Below are positions 49,956 through 62,549 of a stretch of 64,000 bases of DNA, one piece after another. Where the stretch lies: positions 372,001-436,000 of the forward strand of contig CAJIYH010000002.1 of NCBI GenBank assembly GCA_905181615.1. The letters run 5' to 3'. The number at the start of each line of letters is the position of its first letter. Positions within the stretch are counted from its first letter, which is position 1. The notes below the pieces were generated by a model. The model did not search any database and was not told the DNA's origin. It saw only the letters and a list, made by a program, of their open reading frames with translations. This stretch comes from an uncultured Flavobacteriaceae bacterium (GTDB lineage: Bacteria; Bacteroidota; Bacteroidia; Flavobacteriales; Flavobacteriaceae). Position numbers and translations under genes: made by a program.

Positions 49956-51620
49956 ATGTGTGGTATAGTTTGTGCTTTCGAATTAAAACAATCTTCAGAA
50001 GAATTACGTACTCAGGTTTTAGGGATGTCCAAAAGTATTCGTCACAGAGGTCCAGATTGGAGTGGAATTTTCTCAAACGATAAAGCTGTTATGGCGCATG
50101 AGCGTCTGGCAATTGTAGACCCAACTTCTGGCAAACAGCCTTTATTTAGCTCAAATGGACGCTACATACTTGCCGCAAACGGTGAAATATATAATCACAA
50201 AGAGTTACGCGCCCAGTTTGAGGATGCATATGATTTTCAAACAGCCTCTGACTGTGAAATTATTTTGGCTCTTTATGAAAAAAAGGGACCAAGCTTTATA
50301 GATGAGATGAATGGAATTTTTGGATTTGCACTATACGACACACTTAAGGACGAATATTTTATTGCAAGAGACCATATGGGAATCATCCCATTGTATATGG
50401 GTTGGGATCACAACGGTACTTTTTATGTGGCTTCTGAGCTAAAGGCGCTCGAAGGAGTTTGCACTAAAATCGAATTATTCCCTCCAGGTCATTACTTAGT
50501 TAGTGGCGCCCAAGCTCCCGTGCAATGGTATACAAGAGACTGGATGGATTATGATGCTGTCAAGCACAACCAAACCAGTATTGAGGATTTACATGATGCC
50601 TTAGCCGCTTCAGTTCGACGACAATTGATGAGTGATGTTCCTTATGGTGTATTGCTTTCGGGTGGTTTGGATTCTTCCGTGACTTCAGCTTTAGCAAAAT
50701 TATATGCAGCTAAAAGAATAGAGGCTGATGATGATCTAGATGCCTGGTGGCCTCAATTGCATTCGTTTGCTGTTGGACTGGAGGGCTCTCCCGATTTAGA
50801 AGCCGCGAGTAAAGTTGCTAAACATATTGATACAGTTCATCATGAAATAAAATTTACAATCCAAGAAGGCTTAGATGTTATTCGTGATGTTGTTTATCAT
50901 TTAGAAACGTATGACATAACAACTATCCGAGCTTCAACCCCCATGTATTTGTTGGCAAGAGCCATTAAAGCTTTGGGGATTAAAATGGTTCTTTCGGGTG
51001 AAGGAGCAGACGAGTTATTTGGTGGATACTTATATTTTCATAAAGCACCTAATCCTAAAGATTTTCATGAAGAAACGGTTCGTAAATTAGATAAGCTTCA
51101 TCAGTACGACTGTTTACGTGCGAATAAATCATTAGCGGCTTGGGGAATAGAAGGTAGAGTTCCGTTTTTAGATAAAGACTTTATGGACGTTGCTATGCGC
51201 ATTAACCCAGCAGATAAAATGATCACAGCTGATCGAATGGAAAAATGGGTAATTCGTAAGGCTTTTGAAAAGTACCTACCAGAGAGTGTAGCGTGGCGAC
51301 AAAAAGAACAATTTTCTGATGGAGTAGGTTATGATTGGATTGACACACTAAAAGAGGTGGTAGAACAAAACGTTTCTGATGATCAAATGGAGAACGCTCA
51401 TTTTAAGTTTCCAGTGCAAACTCCGCAAAACAAAGAAGAATTTTATTACCGCTCAATTTTTGAAGAGCACTATCCAAGCGAAACAGCAGCACTCTGTGTG
51501 CCATCAGTGCCATCGGTAGCCTGTAGCACTCCGATTGCTTTAGAGTGGGACGAGGCATTTAAAAATATGAACGACCCGAGCGGCCGAGCTGTTTCTAAGG
51601 TACATGATGACGCTTATTAG
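49956..51620 (+). CDS. asnB: Asparagine synthase (glutamine-hydrolysing)
   Basis: MCGIVCAFEL N-terminal Cys; SIRHRGPDWSGIFSN; GVLLSGGLDSSVTSALA PP-loop. Confidence 0.95.
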   Translation: MCGIVCAFELKQSSEELRTQVLGMSKSIRHRGPDWSGIFSNDKAVMAHERLAIVDPTSGKQPLFSSNGRYILAANGEIYNHKELRAQFEDAYDFQTASDCEIILALYEKKGPSFIDEMNGIFGFALYDTLKDEYFIARDHMGIIPLYMGWDHNGTFYVASELKALEGVCTKIELFPPGHYLVSGAQAPVQWYTRDWMDYDAVKHNQTSIEDLHDALAASVRRQLMSDVPYGVLLSGGLDSSVTSALAKLYAAKRIEADDDLDAWWPQLHSFAVGLEGSPDLEAASKVAKHIDTVHHEIKFTIQEGLDVIRDVVYHLETYDITTIRASTPMYLLARAIKALGIKMVLSGEGADELFGGYLYFHKAPNPKDFHEETVRKLDKLHQYDCLRANKSLAAWGIEGRVPFLDKDFMDVAMRINPADKMITADRMEKWVIRKAFEKYLPESVAWRQKEQFSDGVGYDWIDTLKEVVEQNVSDDQMENAHFKFPVQTPQNKEEFYYRSIFEEHYPSETAALCVPSVPSVACSTPIALEWDEAFKNMNDPSGRAVSKVHDDAY

Positions 51621-51640
51621 AATTCAACACATATTAAATT

Positions 51641-51668
51641 AAACCCTTAGAAATTCTAAGGGTTTTTT
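51641..51668 (+). terminator. asnB terminator
   Basis: AAACCCTTAGAAATTCTAAGGGTTTTTT. Confidence 0.8.
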
Positions 51669-51794
51669 AGTTGTGTAAGGATATATTTTTTACACAAAAT
51701 GTTAATAACTTCAAGGGTTTGAAGTCCTTATTTGTCTTTAAAACTTATGCTGTTTTCGTATATTTGAAAGTACTCATGAACATCAAATTCATAA

Positions 51795-53747
<1,953 letters not shown>

Positions 53748-53787
53748 TTAAAGCATCGCAATTTTTATATTAAAATCTAAATAAATT

Positions 53788-54720
53788 ATGAAAGTAACCA
53801 TAGTAGGAGCTGGAAATGTAGGTGCATCATGTGCCGAGTACATTGCAATTAAAAGAATCGCTAGTGAGGTTGTTTTATTGGACATTAAAGAAGGATTTGC
53901 AGAAGGGAAGGCATTGGATCTTTCACAAACTGCAACAACTTTAGGCTTCAATACACGAATCACAGGAGTAACTAACGACTATACTCAAACTGCCGGAAGT
54001 AATGTGGTTGTAATAACTTCAGGAATCCCAAGAAAACCCGGAATGACTCGTGAAGAATTAATCGGAATTAATGCAGGTATAGTAAAGTCTGTAGCTGAAA
54101 GCGTTTTAGTTCACTCACCCGATGCATTTATTGTTGTTGTTTCAAACCCTATGGATACGATGACTTATTTAGCCCTCAAAGCAACAGATCTTCCTAAAAA
54201 TAGAATTATTGGAATGGGTGGAGCATTAGATAGTTCTCGTTTCAAAACTTATTTATCAAAAGCTTTAGATAAACCTGCAAATGATATTCAAGGAATGGTA
54301 ATAGGAGGTCACGGAGACACTACAATGATACCTTTAACTCGTTTGGCTAGCTATAACGGCACACCTGTTAGCCAGCACCTGTCTACTTCTGAATTAGAAG
54401 ATGTAGCGGCAGCTACGATGGTTGGTGGAGCAACACTAACCAAACTTTTAGGAACGTCCGCGTGGTATGCACCTGGTGCTTCAGTTGCCTATTTAGTTGA
54501 TAGTATCATAAACGATCAAAAACGAATGATTCCTTGCTCTGTATTTCTTGAAGGAGAATATGGTGAACATGATATTTGCATAGGTGTTCCATGTATAATT
54601 GGAAAAAATGGAGTAGAAAAAATCTTGGACATTCAGTTAGATGCTTCTGAACAAGAAAAATTCAAAAAAAGTGCTATTGCCGTTCGTGTAATGAACGGCG
54701 CTTTATCTAGTAATTTATAA
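53788..54720 (+). CDS. mdh: Malate dehydrogenase
   Basis: MKVTIVGAGNVGASCAEYIA; ITSGIPRKPGMTREELIGINAGIV; VIGGHGDTTMIPL. Confidence 0.95.
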   Translation: MKVTIVGAGNVGASCAEYIAIKRIASEVVLLDIKEGFAEGKALDLSQTATTLGFNTRITGVTNDYTQTAGSNVVVITSGIPRKPGMTREELIGINAGIVKSVAESVLVHSPDAFIVVVSNPMDTMTYLALKATDLPKNRIIGMGGALDSSRFKTYLSKALDKPANDIQGMVIGGHGDTTMIPLTRLASYNGTPVSQHLSTSELEDVAAATMVGGATLTKLLGTSAWYAPGASVAYLVDSIINDQKRMIPCSVFLEGEYGEHDICIGVPCIIGKNGVEKILDIQLDASEQEKFKKSAIAVRVMNGALSSNL

Positions 54721-54741
54721 AAATTCACTCAAAATATTAAG

Positions 54742-54765
54742 AAACCGCCTATTTGGCGGTTTTTT
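54742..54765 (+). terminator. mdh terminator
   Basis: aaACCGCCtatttGGCGGTtttttt. Confidence 0.82.
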
Positions 54766-54850
54766 GGCTACAAAACAATCCTATAAAGTTGTTAAATCAT
54801 GGCTTATATTTTATATTTGCTCGCCTTTAACACGATTAAAAATCAAACTA

Positions 54851-57790
54851 ATGCAGAATAACGGACTAATAAAAGTTTTTGGAATCCTTTTTGGAATCGT
54901 AAGTATCTACCAACTTTCGTTTACTTTCATTTCAAGTAGCGAGGAAGATAAAGCATCTTCTTACGCCATCAGTAGAGTTGCTGAAGATCAAGCTGATTAC
55001 GTTTCTTTAAGAGAACAATTCGAAACCAATTATCTAGATTCTATTGGAAATCTACCTCTTTATGGAATTACATCATACAACGATGCCAAAGGGAAAGAAC
55101 TAAACAAAGGACTTGACCTTAAAGGGGGGATTAATGTAATTCTTCAGATTTCGGTTAAGGATATTTTAAAAGGTTTGACGGATTATTCAAAAAATCCAAC
55201 CTTCAATAAAGCTCTTGAAGATGCTGACATTTTACAGAAAAGCTCAGATGAGCCCTACGTAGAGTCCTTTTTTACAGCTTTTCAAGCTATTAAAGGCGTA
55301 GTTTCATTAGCAAATCCAGATATTTTTGCGAACAGAACATTAAGTGATGTTATAAATTTTGAAATGTCTGATGATCAAGTTCGTCCGATTGTTCGTCGTA
55401 AAATTGACGAGTCTATTGTATCTGCTTTCGAAGTATTAAGAAAACGTATTGATAAATTTGGTGTTACACAACCAAACATCCAACGTTTAGGTACTTCAGG
55501 AAGAATTTTAGTTGAACTTCCAGGTGCTCGAGATGTTGAACGAGTAAAAAAATTACTTCAAAGTACAGCTCAATTGGAGTTTTGGGAAACTTTTAAAAAC
55601 GATCAATTCACAAACTTCCTTTATGCAGCAAATAATCTATTAATAGAAAAAGGGATTCAAAAAAATCAAACGAAAACAGAGACTTCTGTAATTGATGATT
55701 TATTGGCAGATGTTGAAGCTAAAGACTCGGCAACAATAGCAGTAGGAAACCCACTTCTTGACTTAGTAAAAGGTTATGGATATTCAGGTGGACCTATATT
55801 AGCTCAATTTGCTAAGAAAGATAGAAACACAGTTATGGGCTATTTAGATCTTCCAGAAGTTAGAAGATTATTGCCACAACAGTTTCGTTATATTGAATTT
55901 GCTTGGGGTAAAGAGCAAGAGGGGTCGGAAATAGTTGACCTTTATATTTTAAAATCGAATAGAGACGGTATTCCTCCCCTAAGTGGAGGTGTAATCGTTG
56001 ATGCTTTCAATACATACGATCAATTAGGTCAACCGGCAGTTTCTATGCAAATGGATACTAAAGGAGCTCGAATCTGGGAGAACATGACCGGAAAAGCATC
56101 ACGAGAAGGAAGTAACATTGCAATCGTCTTAGACGACATTGTTTATTCTGCACCAGGAGTTTCTAAAGGAGCTATCTCTGGCGGGCGTTCAGAAATATCT
56201 GGAAGCTTCTCTTTAAATGAATCAATTGATTTAGCCAACGTATTAAGAGCTGGTAAATTACCTGCTTCAGCTGATATTATTCAGTCAGAAATTGTCGGAC
56301 CATCCTTAGGTCAAGAAGCAATTCAAAGTGGAATATATTCTTTTGGAATTGCACTTTTGATTGTTTTATTATGGATGATTTTCTACTATGGATCGTCAGG
56401 AATTTATGCTGATATTGCCTTAGCCCTAAACATACTTCTGATTTTTGGAATTCTTGCAGGTCTTGGTGCGGTACTTACGCTTCCTGGAATTGCGGGTATT
56501 GTTTTAACTATTGGTATATCGGTAGATGCGAACGTACTAATATTTGAGCGAATTAGAGAAGAATTAAAGAAAGGTAAAGGGCAAATGAAAGCCGTTGCAG
56601 ATGGTTTTGATAATGCTTTATCTTCTATTCTTGATGCAAACATAACTACAGGTCTTACGGCATTAATTTTATTTGTTTTTGGAACAGGACCAATTAAAGG
56701 ATTCGCTACTACCTTATTGATTGGTATAGCAACATCTTTATTTACTGCAATTTTCATCACAAGACTTCTAATTGACGGTCGTTCTGCAAAAGGGAAAGTA
56801 ATGTCTTTTGCTACCAATGCAACAAGAGGATTGTTTCAGAATATGTCGATCACCTTTTTAGAAAAAAGAAAAACTGCCTACATAGTTTCAGGGATTTTAA
56901 TTATATCAAGTCTTGCCTCGTTATCTATTAATGGATTAAACCAAGGTGTAGATTTTGTTGGAGGACGATCGTATACGGTTCGTTTTGATAAAATTGTAAA
57001 CCCAACTGAAATTGAAAGTGTTCTTGTAGGTGCTTTTGGAAGTGTTGAGGCAAAAACTTTTGGAGAAGATAATCAGTTGAAAATTACAACTAAATATAAA
57101 GTAGACCAGGAAGGGACAGAAATTGATGATGAAATCTACGAAAAACTTTATAACGGACTACAGGCTTATTTACCAGCTGAAATTTCTTACGATGAATTTG
57201 TAAATGGTTCTGATGCTAAGACGGTTGGGATTATGTCTTCTATTAAAGTTGGACCAACCATTGCAGATGATATTAAGAAAAACTCTTACCTAGCCGTAAT
57301 TGGTTCCTTAATAGTAGTATTCTTATACATTCTATTACGTTTCCGTAAGTGGCAGTTCTCTTTAGGAGCTGTAGCAGCAGTTTTCCATGATGTACTAATC
57401 GTATTGGGGATATTCTCACTTACATATTCAATCATGCCTTTTAGTATGGAAATAAATCAAGCTTTTATAGCAGCCATACTTACCGTAATTGGATACTCTC
57501 TGAATGATACCGTAGTAGTTTTTGACCGTATTCGAGAATTTACAAATGACCATACTAAATGGGAGTTAAATACTACAGTAAATGCTGCATTAAACAGTAC
57601 GTTAAGTAGAACACTAAACACTTCATTAACAACCTTATTGGTATTATTAGCAATCTTTATTTTCGGTGGTGAATCTATTCGAGGATTTATGTTTGCCTTA
57701 ATTGTAGGGGTTATTGTTGGAACATACAGTTCTGTTTTTATAGCGACTCCAGTAATGTACGATACACAAAGCAAGAAGACTGAAGAGTAA
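54851..57790 (+). CDS. secDF: Fused protein translocase SecDF
   Basis: LNKGLDLKGGINVILQISV, SecD and SecF domains in one ORF; MQNNGLIKVFGILFGIVSIYQ start preferred over the track start 54764, which lies in the mdh terminator. Confidence 0.94.
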   Translation: MQNNGLIKVFGILFGIVSIYQLSFTFISSSEEDKASSYAISRVAEDQADYVSLREQFETNYLDSIGNLPLYGITSYNDAKGKELNKGLDLKGGINVILQISVKDILKGLTDYSKNPTFNKALEDADILQKSSDEPYVESFFTAFQAIKGVVSLANPDIFANRTLSDVINFEMSDDQVRPIVRRKIDESIVSAFEVLRKRIDKFGVTQPNIQRLGTSGRILVELPGARDVERVKKLLQSTAQLEFWETFKNDQFTNFLYAANNLLIEKGIQKNQTKTETSVIDDLLADVEAKDSATIAVGNPLLDLVKGYGYSGGPILAQFAKKDRNTVMGYLDLPEVRRLLPQQFRYIEFAWGKEQEGSEIVDLYILKSNRDGIPPLSGGVIVDAFNTYDQLGQPAVSMQMDTKGARIWENMTGKASREGSNIAIVLDDIVYSAPGVSKGAISGGRSEISGSFSLNESIDLANVLRAGKLPASADIIQSEIVGPSLGQEAIQSGIYSFGIALLIVLLWMIFYYGSSGIYADIALALNILLIFGILAGLGAVLTLPGIAGIVLTIGISVDANVLIFERIREELKKGKGQMKAVADGFDNALSSILDANITTGLTALILFVFGTGPIKGFATTLLIGIATSLFTAIFITRLLIDGRSAKGKVMSFATNATRGLFQNMSITFLEKRKTAYIVSGILIISSLASLSINGLNQGVDFVGGRSYTVRFDKIVNPTEIESVLVGAFGSVEAKTFGEDNQLKITTKYKVDQEGTEIDDEIYEKLYNGLQAYLPAEISYDEFVNGSDAKTVGIMSSIKVGPTIADDIKKNSYLAVIGSLIVVFLYILLRFRKWQFSLGAVAAVFHDVLIVLGIFSLTYSIMPFSMEINQAFIAAILTVIGYSLNDTVVVFDRIREFTNDHTKWELNTTVNAALNSTLSRTLNTSLTTLLVLLAIFIFGGESIRGFMFALIVGVIVGTYSSVFIATPVMYDTQSKKTEE

Positions 57791-57815
57791 AAGCTACTTC
57801 TAGTTTTATCATATA

Positions 57816-57848
57816 AAGAAATCACGACGAGAGTCGTGATTTCTTTGT
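57816..57848. terminator. secDF terminator
   Basis: AAAGAAATCACGAC gaga GTCGTGATTTCTTT. Confidence 0.72.
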
Positions 57849-58030
57849 TTTATAGTGATCCCTCTATTTTACTAGAAAGTTGCTTACTATGTTAATATGG
57901 AGTTTATGTGAACTGATTTCTTGATTTGGAGAGAGAGGTTTATTATTACCCAATAGGGCAGTGGTGCATAAGAATAATTCCATAAGAGACTTCCTTTTAT
58001 AATAAGGGGAGGAGCATTCTATTTGTAAAC

Positions 58031-58058
58031 AAAAAAACCACCCTTATGGGTGGCTTTT
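58031..58058 (-). terminator. Terminator for the TonB-dependent receptor
   Basis: aaaaaaaCCACCCttatGGGTGGctttt. Confidence 0.75.
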
Positions 58059-58080
58059 AAAATCTTAATAAAGACATTTA

Positions 58081-60690
58081 TTAAAACTTATAACTAAGAG
58101 CTAAAGAGTAGTTTCTTCCTAATTGTCCCATTTGCGAAACTTGACTAGAATATAAGAAACGACCACCAGAGGTAGTTCCAGTATTCACGTTAGTAACATC
58201 AGGGTATACATCAAACGCATTGTTCATGATACCTGTTAAACGTAACTGAGGAGTAAACTTGTAAGTTAAACGAAAATCCGTAACTAATTTAGATCCTAAT
58301 TCTTGATCTAAACTCACGTCATTACCATCATGAGCGATAGTGACTTTTCCGAAATTTGTATTATATAAACCAAATTCAAATTTATCTGTTGTATAATCTG
58401 CAGTTAAAGCAACTTTTGATTTAGGACGAGAGTTTGTAATTAAACTTCTTTCTTTATGAGAAAAGATCTCAACACCATTCAATTCAGAAGGCGTATCAAT
58501 ACTATCAATAGTAGTTTCATTAATATTACCAACAAGACCTAAAGCTAAGTCATCTTTTTTCCAGTTCAAGACAAAGTCCATTCCTGAAGTCTTTGTATTA
58601 CCAGCATTGATCCAAGCCTGAACAGAAACTACACCAGCAGCGTTTAAAGAAGTTTCTAGATCACTTCCTGCAGCACCTTGAATTTGCGAAGTAAATAATA
58701 CACGATCATCTACTTTGATGTTGTAGAAGTCTACAGATCCAGAGAATCCATTATCATTACCAAAAGTAAAACCGGCAGTCATGTTAAGAGAAGTCTCAGC
58801 AAATAAATCCTGAATTCCTAAAGCTCGAACAGCATCAGTACCGTTCTGAAGAGTTCCTTGTAATAAAGGCTCAGCTGATCCAGCAACAATAATATACTGT
58901 GTATTAGAAAGTTTCTGTTGGTGCAGAGACGGAGCTCTAAAACCGGTAGAAATAGAAGCACGAACAGCCGTTTTTTGATTTAACTTATAACGAGAAGCAA
59001 TCTTCCAGCTAAAGTTGGAACCAACATCAGAGAAGTTTTCGTAACGACCAGCAGCCGATACTAAAAACTTTTCAGTTAAATCTAAATCAAGGCCAGAGTA
59101 CATCGCAAAGTTGTTACGAGTCCATTCACCCTCTTGATCAGCAGAGATTCCAGCAAAAGAATCAGATCCACCCGCATAACGAGAGAAAGGATCTCCTTTA
59201 AATGCTTCGAATTTTTCAGTTTTATACTCTAAACCTGCAGAGAAAGAAACTACATCATTGAAAATTTTAGTAAGGTCAGCATTTTCGATGATGTTAGAGA
59301 ATGCATATCCACCTGGGTTAAATGAAGTTGGACTCCATCCGTTAGCAGATAAATAATCACGGTTAACAGAACGATTAACAGTGTAATCAATACTGTTTTT
59401 ACCGTGAGTAACTGAAAGGTCTAATCTCCAGTCATTACCTAAATCAAAGTCAAAACCAATAACATTGAAATGATCTTTAATTTCTCCTTCAAAAGTAGGG
59501 TGATATCCTTTAAAATCACTATATCCGTTACCATCATTAGCATCAGCATCTGTATTGATGAATCCATTTGCAGCTACATCACGTCTCCATCCTGGGAAAC
59601 GATAGTATGCAAAAGAACGGTTCCAACGGTCAGTGAAACCATGTGTAGTATAAAATTCAGAATTTTCACCAAGTGGGTGCGTAATGTTTACGTAAACACT
59701 TGATTGCTTTAAGTCAGGACGACCAACGATCATTCCTAAAGTAGGGTCGTTGTCAGCAAAAGTAAGTTCATTAGGAAGAGCAGTACCAACATCAAATGCA
59801 CTTCTTCCAGGAGAACCAGCACGGTTTGTTAGTTCTTGATCCATGTATGATAATGTAAGGTTAACACGCCCGCCATTTCCAAAAGGAACTGTAGTGTTGT
59901 AGTCTAGATTAAATCCAAACCCATCACCTTCAGAAGTAACTCCAGTACCTACGTTTAAAGTAGAAAAAGCAGAATCTTTTTTCAAAATAAAATTTATAAC
60001 TCCAGACATTGCATCAGAACCATATTGAGAAGAAGCTCCATCGCGAAGTACTTCAATACGCTCAACAGCAGCTATAGGGATAGACTTTAAGTTTACTCCA
60101 ACTTCACCTTTACCGGGTGTTCTATTTAAGTAAGCTTGAGATTGTTGGTTAACTCTTTTTCCGTTGATTAAAACCATCGTTCTCGACGGGCCTAATCCTC
60201 TTAAATCAGCTGGGCTAAATCCTGCAGTAGCATCAGAAATAGCTTGATCTTGAGAGTTGAAAGAGGGGATAGCGAAAGTTAACGCTCTTTCGATAGAAGC
60301 TTCACCAGTATTCATTAATTCAGAAGTCTTGATATTATCAATTGGCACAGCCGAATCGATTGCGGTTCTGGGCTTAGATCTGTTACCAGTAAGAAGTACT
60401 TCGTCTAGTGCAAGACCAGCAGTCATAATAACTTGCGGAGTAGTTCCGTCATAAGCTTGTTCAAGGGTTTCAAAACCTACATAAGAATAGATTAGAACGT
60501 CTCCGTTAGAAGCATTAATGGTGAAATTCCCATCAAAATCTGTAGTTGAACCAGTTGTCGTTCCCTTAATCACTACACTAGCACCCGGTAGAGGGCTACC
60601 ATCGCTATCTTGAACAGTTCCTGAGATCTGTGCACTTACAGCAAGGCTAACTAATGTGAGTAAAAAGAATAAAAAATTACTTTTTTTCAT
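58081..60690 (-). CDS. TonB-dependent receptor with carboxypeptidase-regulatory-like domain
   Basis: ISGTVQDSDGSPLPGASVVIKGTTTGSTTDFDGNFTI; plug GLGPSRTMVLINGKRVN...IEVLRDGASSQYGSDAMSGVINFILKK. Confidence 0.93.
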   Translation of the reverse strand: MKKSNFLFFLLTLVSLAVSAQISGTVQDSDGSPLPGASVVIKGTTTGSTTDFDGNFTINASNGDVLIYSYVGFETLEQAYDGTTPQVIMTAGLALDEVLLTGNRSKPRTAIDSAVPIDNIKTSELMNTGEASIERALTFAIPSFNSQDQAISDATAGFSPADLRGLGPSRTMVLINGKRVNQQSQAYLNRTPGKGEVGVNLKSIPIAAVERIEVLRDGASSQYGSDAMSGVINFILKKDSAFSTLNVGTGVTSEGDGFGFNLDYNTTVPFGNGGRVNLTLSYMDQELTNRAGSPGRSAFDVGTALPNELTFADNDPTLGMIVGRPDLKQSSVYVNITHPLGENSEFYTTHGFTDRWNRSFAYYRFPGWRRDVAANGFINTDADANDGNGYSDFKGYHPTFEGEIKDHFNVIGFDFDLGNDWRLDLSVTHGKNSIDYTVNRSVNRDYLSANGWSPTSFNPGGYAFSNIIENADLTKIFNDVVSFSAGLEYKTEKFEAFKGDPFSRYAGGSDSFAGISADQEGEWTRNNFAMYSGLDLDLTEKFLVSAAGRYENFSDVGSNFSWKIASRYKLNQKTAVRASISTGFRAPSLHQQKLSNTQYIIVAGSAEPLLQGTLQNGTDAVRALGIQDLFAETSLNMTAGFTFGNDNGFSGSVDFYNIKVDDRVLFTSQIQGAAGSDLETSLNAAGVVSVQAWINAGNTKTSGMDFVLNWKKDDLALGLVGNINETTIDSIDTPSELNGVEIFSHKERSLITNSRPKSKVALTADYTTDKFEFGLYNTNFGKVTIAHDGNDVSLDQELGSKLVTDFRLTYKFTPQLRLTGIMNNAFDVYPDVTNVNTGTTSGGRFLYSSQVSQMGQLGRNYSLALSYKF

Positions 60691-60891
60691 AATAATATAT
60701 AATTGTTTAAAGTTAATTACACTATGGATACATAGTATTTAATGTAAAAATACGTTAAACAAATGTTAATATAAATTAAAATAAGCGAAAAAATATTTGT
60801 ATTTAAAGTTATTTTGTTTGGGTAAGAGTGTTTTTGATACAGAAGGATAAGCACAAATGGAATAAAATACTTACTATATATATTAAGGAAT

Positions 60892-61434
60892 CTACTTCCA
60901 GTCCATATTCTTTTTCAATACGCGTATATGTTCGAGATGGTGTAGACTGTGCCAAGTATAAAGTTCCAAAACAATGTATAAAGGATAATTCTTAGAGCGT
61001 TCCGGGTGATTGTATTCTAAATTAAATTCATCCTCTGAAAGGCTTTTGAAGAACTTAGCCCAACGGCTATGAATACCAACAATGATAGAAAGACTAGGAG
61101 AAAGATCATTAGAAGTTGCATCTTCTAAACTAGCCCAATCTGCTTCAGTATAATCTTTTATTTCAGGTTGTTTTTCTAGAAGCGCATGTTTGCATCTTAA
61201 ATAAGCATGGGCGTGGCTGTCTGCTAAATGGTGTACAACTTGAGCTACGGACCATCCGCCTTCTCTATAAGGAGTCTGTAATTGAGTTTCATTCATCCCT
61301 TCAACTTCTTCTCGCAGCTGTTCTGGAAAATTTATTAGAACCTCTAAGAGGTTTCTTTTTTGTTCTGCTGTTGGTTGACTAGAAGACCACTTGTATTTTC
61401 CAATAGGGTACTTTAGATTTTCAATTGAATCCAT
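60892..61434 (-). CDS. YfiT/DinB-type metal-dependent hydrolase or bacillithiol transferase-like protein
   Basis: YPIGKYKWSSSQPTAEQKRNLLEVLINFPEQLREEV; GGWSVAQVVHHLADSHAHAYLRCK; WHSLHHLEHIRVLK. Confidence 0.85.
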   Translation of the reverse strand: MDSIENLKYPIGKYKWSSSQPTAEQKRNLLEVLINFPEQLREEVEGMNETQLQTPYREGGWSVAQVVHHLADSHAHAYLRCKHALLEKQPEIKDYTEADWASLEDATSNDLSPSLSIIVGIHSRWAKFFKSLSEDEFNLEYNHPERSKNYPLYIVLELYTWHSLHHLEHIRVLKKNMDWK

Positions 61435-62264
61435 TATGTTAAGGTAGTTTTAGGTTTTCTAAACACAAAGAAAAGACCAAAAAGTATCATTGGAATACTG
61501 AGCCATTGGCCTGTCGATAATATCGGCATTATGTCTTCAAAACCTCCTTGGCTTTCTTTTACAAATTCAACTAAAAATCGTACACTAAAAAGAACGGTAA
61601 AGAACATTCCAAATAAATATCCATTGGAACGGTTGGGTTTGTTGTTATATAAATAACGAAGTAATAAGAAGAGGGCTATATATCCTAAGGCTTCGTATAA
61701 TTGTGCTGGGTGTCTTGGAGCAATTTCATTTCGGTTCTGAAACACAACACCAAAATTATTTCCAGTGTATTCCCCTACAATTTCAGAGTTAATAAAGTTA
61801 CCAATCCGAACAAATGCGGCTCCTATACTCACTGGAATCACCAAGCGGTCTAAGATCCAAATTAAGGGTTTATAATTGTATTTTTTTTGATATAAGTATA
61901 AACCAACTAAAATTCCAATAGCAGCACCATGACTGGCAAGCCCTCGGAATCCTGTAAACTTATATCCACCTTCAACTTGTTCTTTTATTGGGAGTAAAAT
62001 TTCTACTAAATGATTTTGAAAATAATCCCAATTGTAAAAAAACACCTCTCCTAATCGAGCCCCAAGTAAAGTTGCAATTACCACATAAAAAAGTAAAGGC
62101 TCAATAAATTCTTTTGAAACCTTTTCCTTATCGTACATTTTTTTCATTAAATAAAGCCCATAGGTAAAGGCAATAATAAACATGACACTGTAATAATGAA
62201 TTCCAAAGCTTCCGATTTTAAATAATGTTTCGGTCGGTGCCCATTGTATTTTAGAAAAAAACAT
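61434..62264 (-). CDS. lgt: Prolipoprotein diacylglyceryl transferase
   Basis: FRGLASHGAAIGILVGLYLY; RIGNFINSEIVGEYT; RHPAQLYEALGYI. Confidence 0.95.
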   Translation of the reverse strand: MFFSKIQWAPTETLFKIGSFGIHYYSVMFIIAFTYGLYLMKKMYDKEKVSKEFIEPLLFYVVIATLLGARLGEVFFYNWDYFQNHLVEILLPIKEQVEGGYKFTGFRGLASHGAAIGILVGLYLYQKKYNYKPLIWILDRLVIPVSIGAAFVRIGNFINSEIVGEYTGNNFGVVFQNRNEIAPRHPAQLYEALGYIALFLLLRYLYNNKPNRSNGYLFGMFFTVLFSVRFLVEFVKESQGGFEDIMPILSTGQWLSIPMILFGLFFVFRKPKTTLT

Positions 62265-62316
62265 ATGTAAATTTTTGTTGGTTAAAAGTACCTAATTTTT
62301 ATGAATTATGATAAAG

Positions 62317-62538
62317 TTAAGGCACAGGATCGAAGCCTCCCTTAGTCCAAGGATGACAACTTAAAATCCGTTTTATTGTTAAATAAAAACCCTTAATAAG
62401 CCCGTACTTTTCAAAAGCTACAAGCCCATACTGAGAACAGCTTGGTTTATAACGACAGGAAGCAGGGGTTAATGGGGAAATGTAAGACCGATAAAATTTG
62501 ATAATTAAAATAAAAGGAAGAGCAAGTATTCTTTTCAT
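62317..62538 (-). CDS. yidD: Membrane protein insertion efficiency factor YidD
   Basis: [59 protein letters not shown]. Confidence 0.95.
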   Translation of the reverse strand: MKRILALPFILIIKFYRSYISPLTPASCRYKPSCSQYGLVAFEKYGLIKGFYLTIKRILSCHPWTKGGFDPVP

Positions 62539-62549
62539 CTTCTTTTTGA

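Noticed and set aside
56404-56817. Minus ORF 137 aa, and 57457-57825 (122 aa)
   Set aside because: Antisense to secDF; no independent coding evidence.
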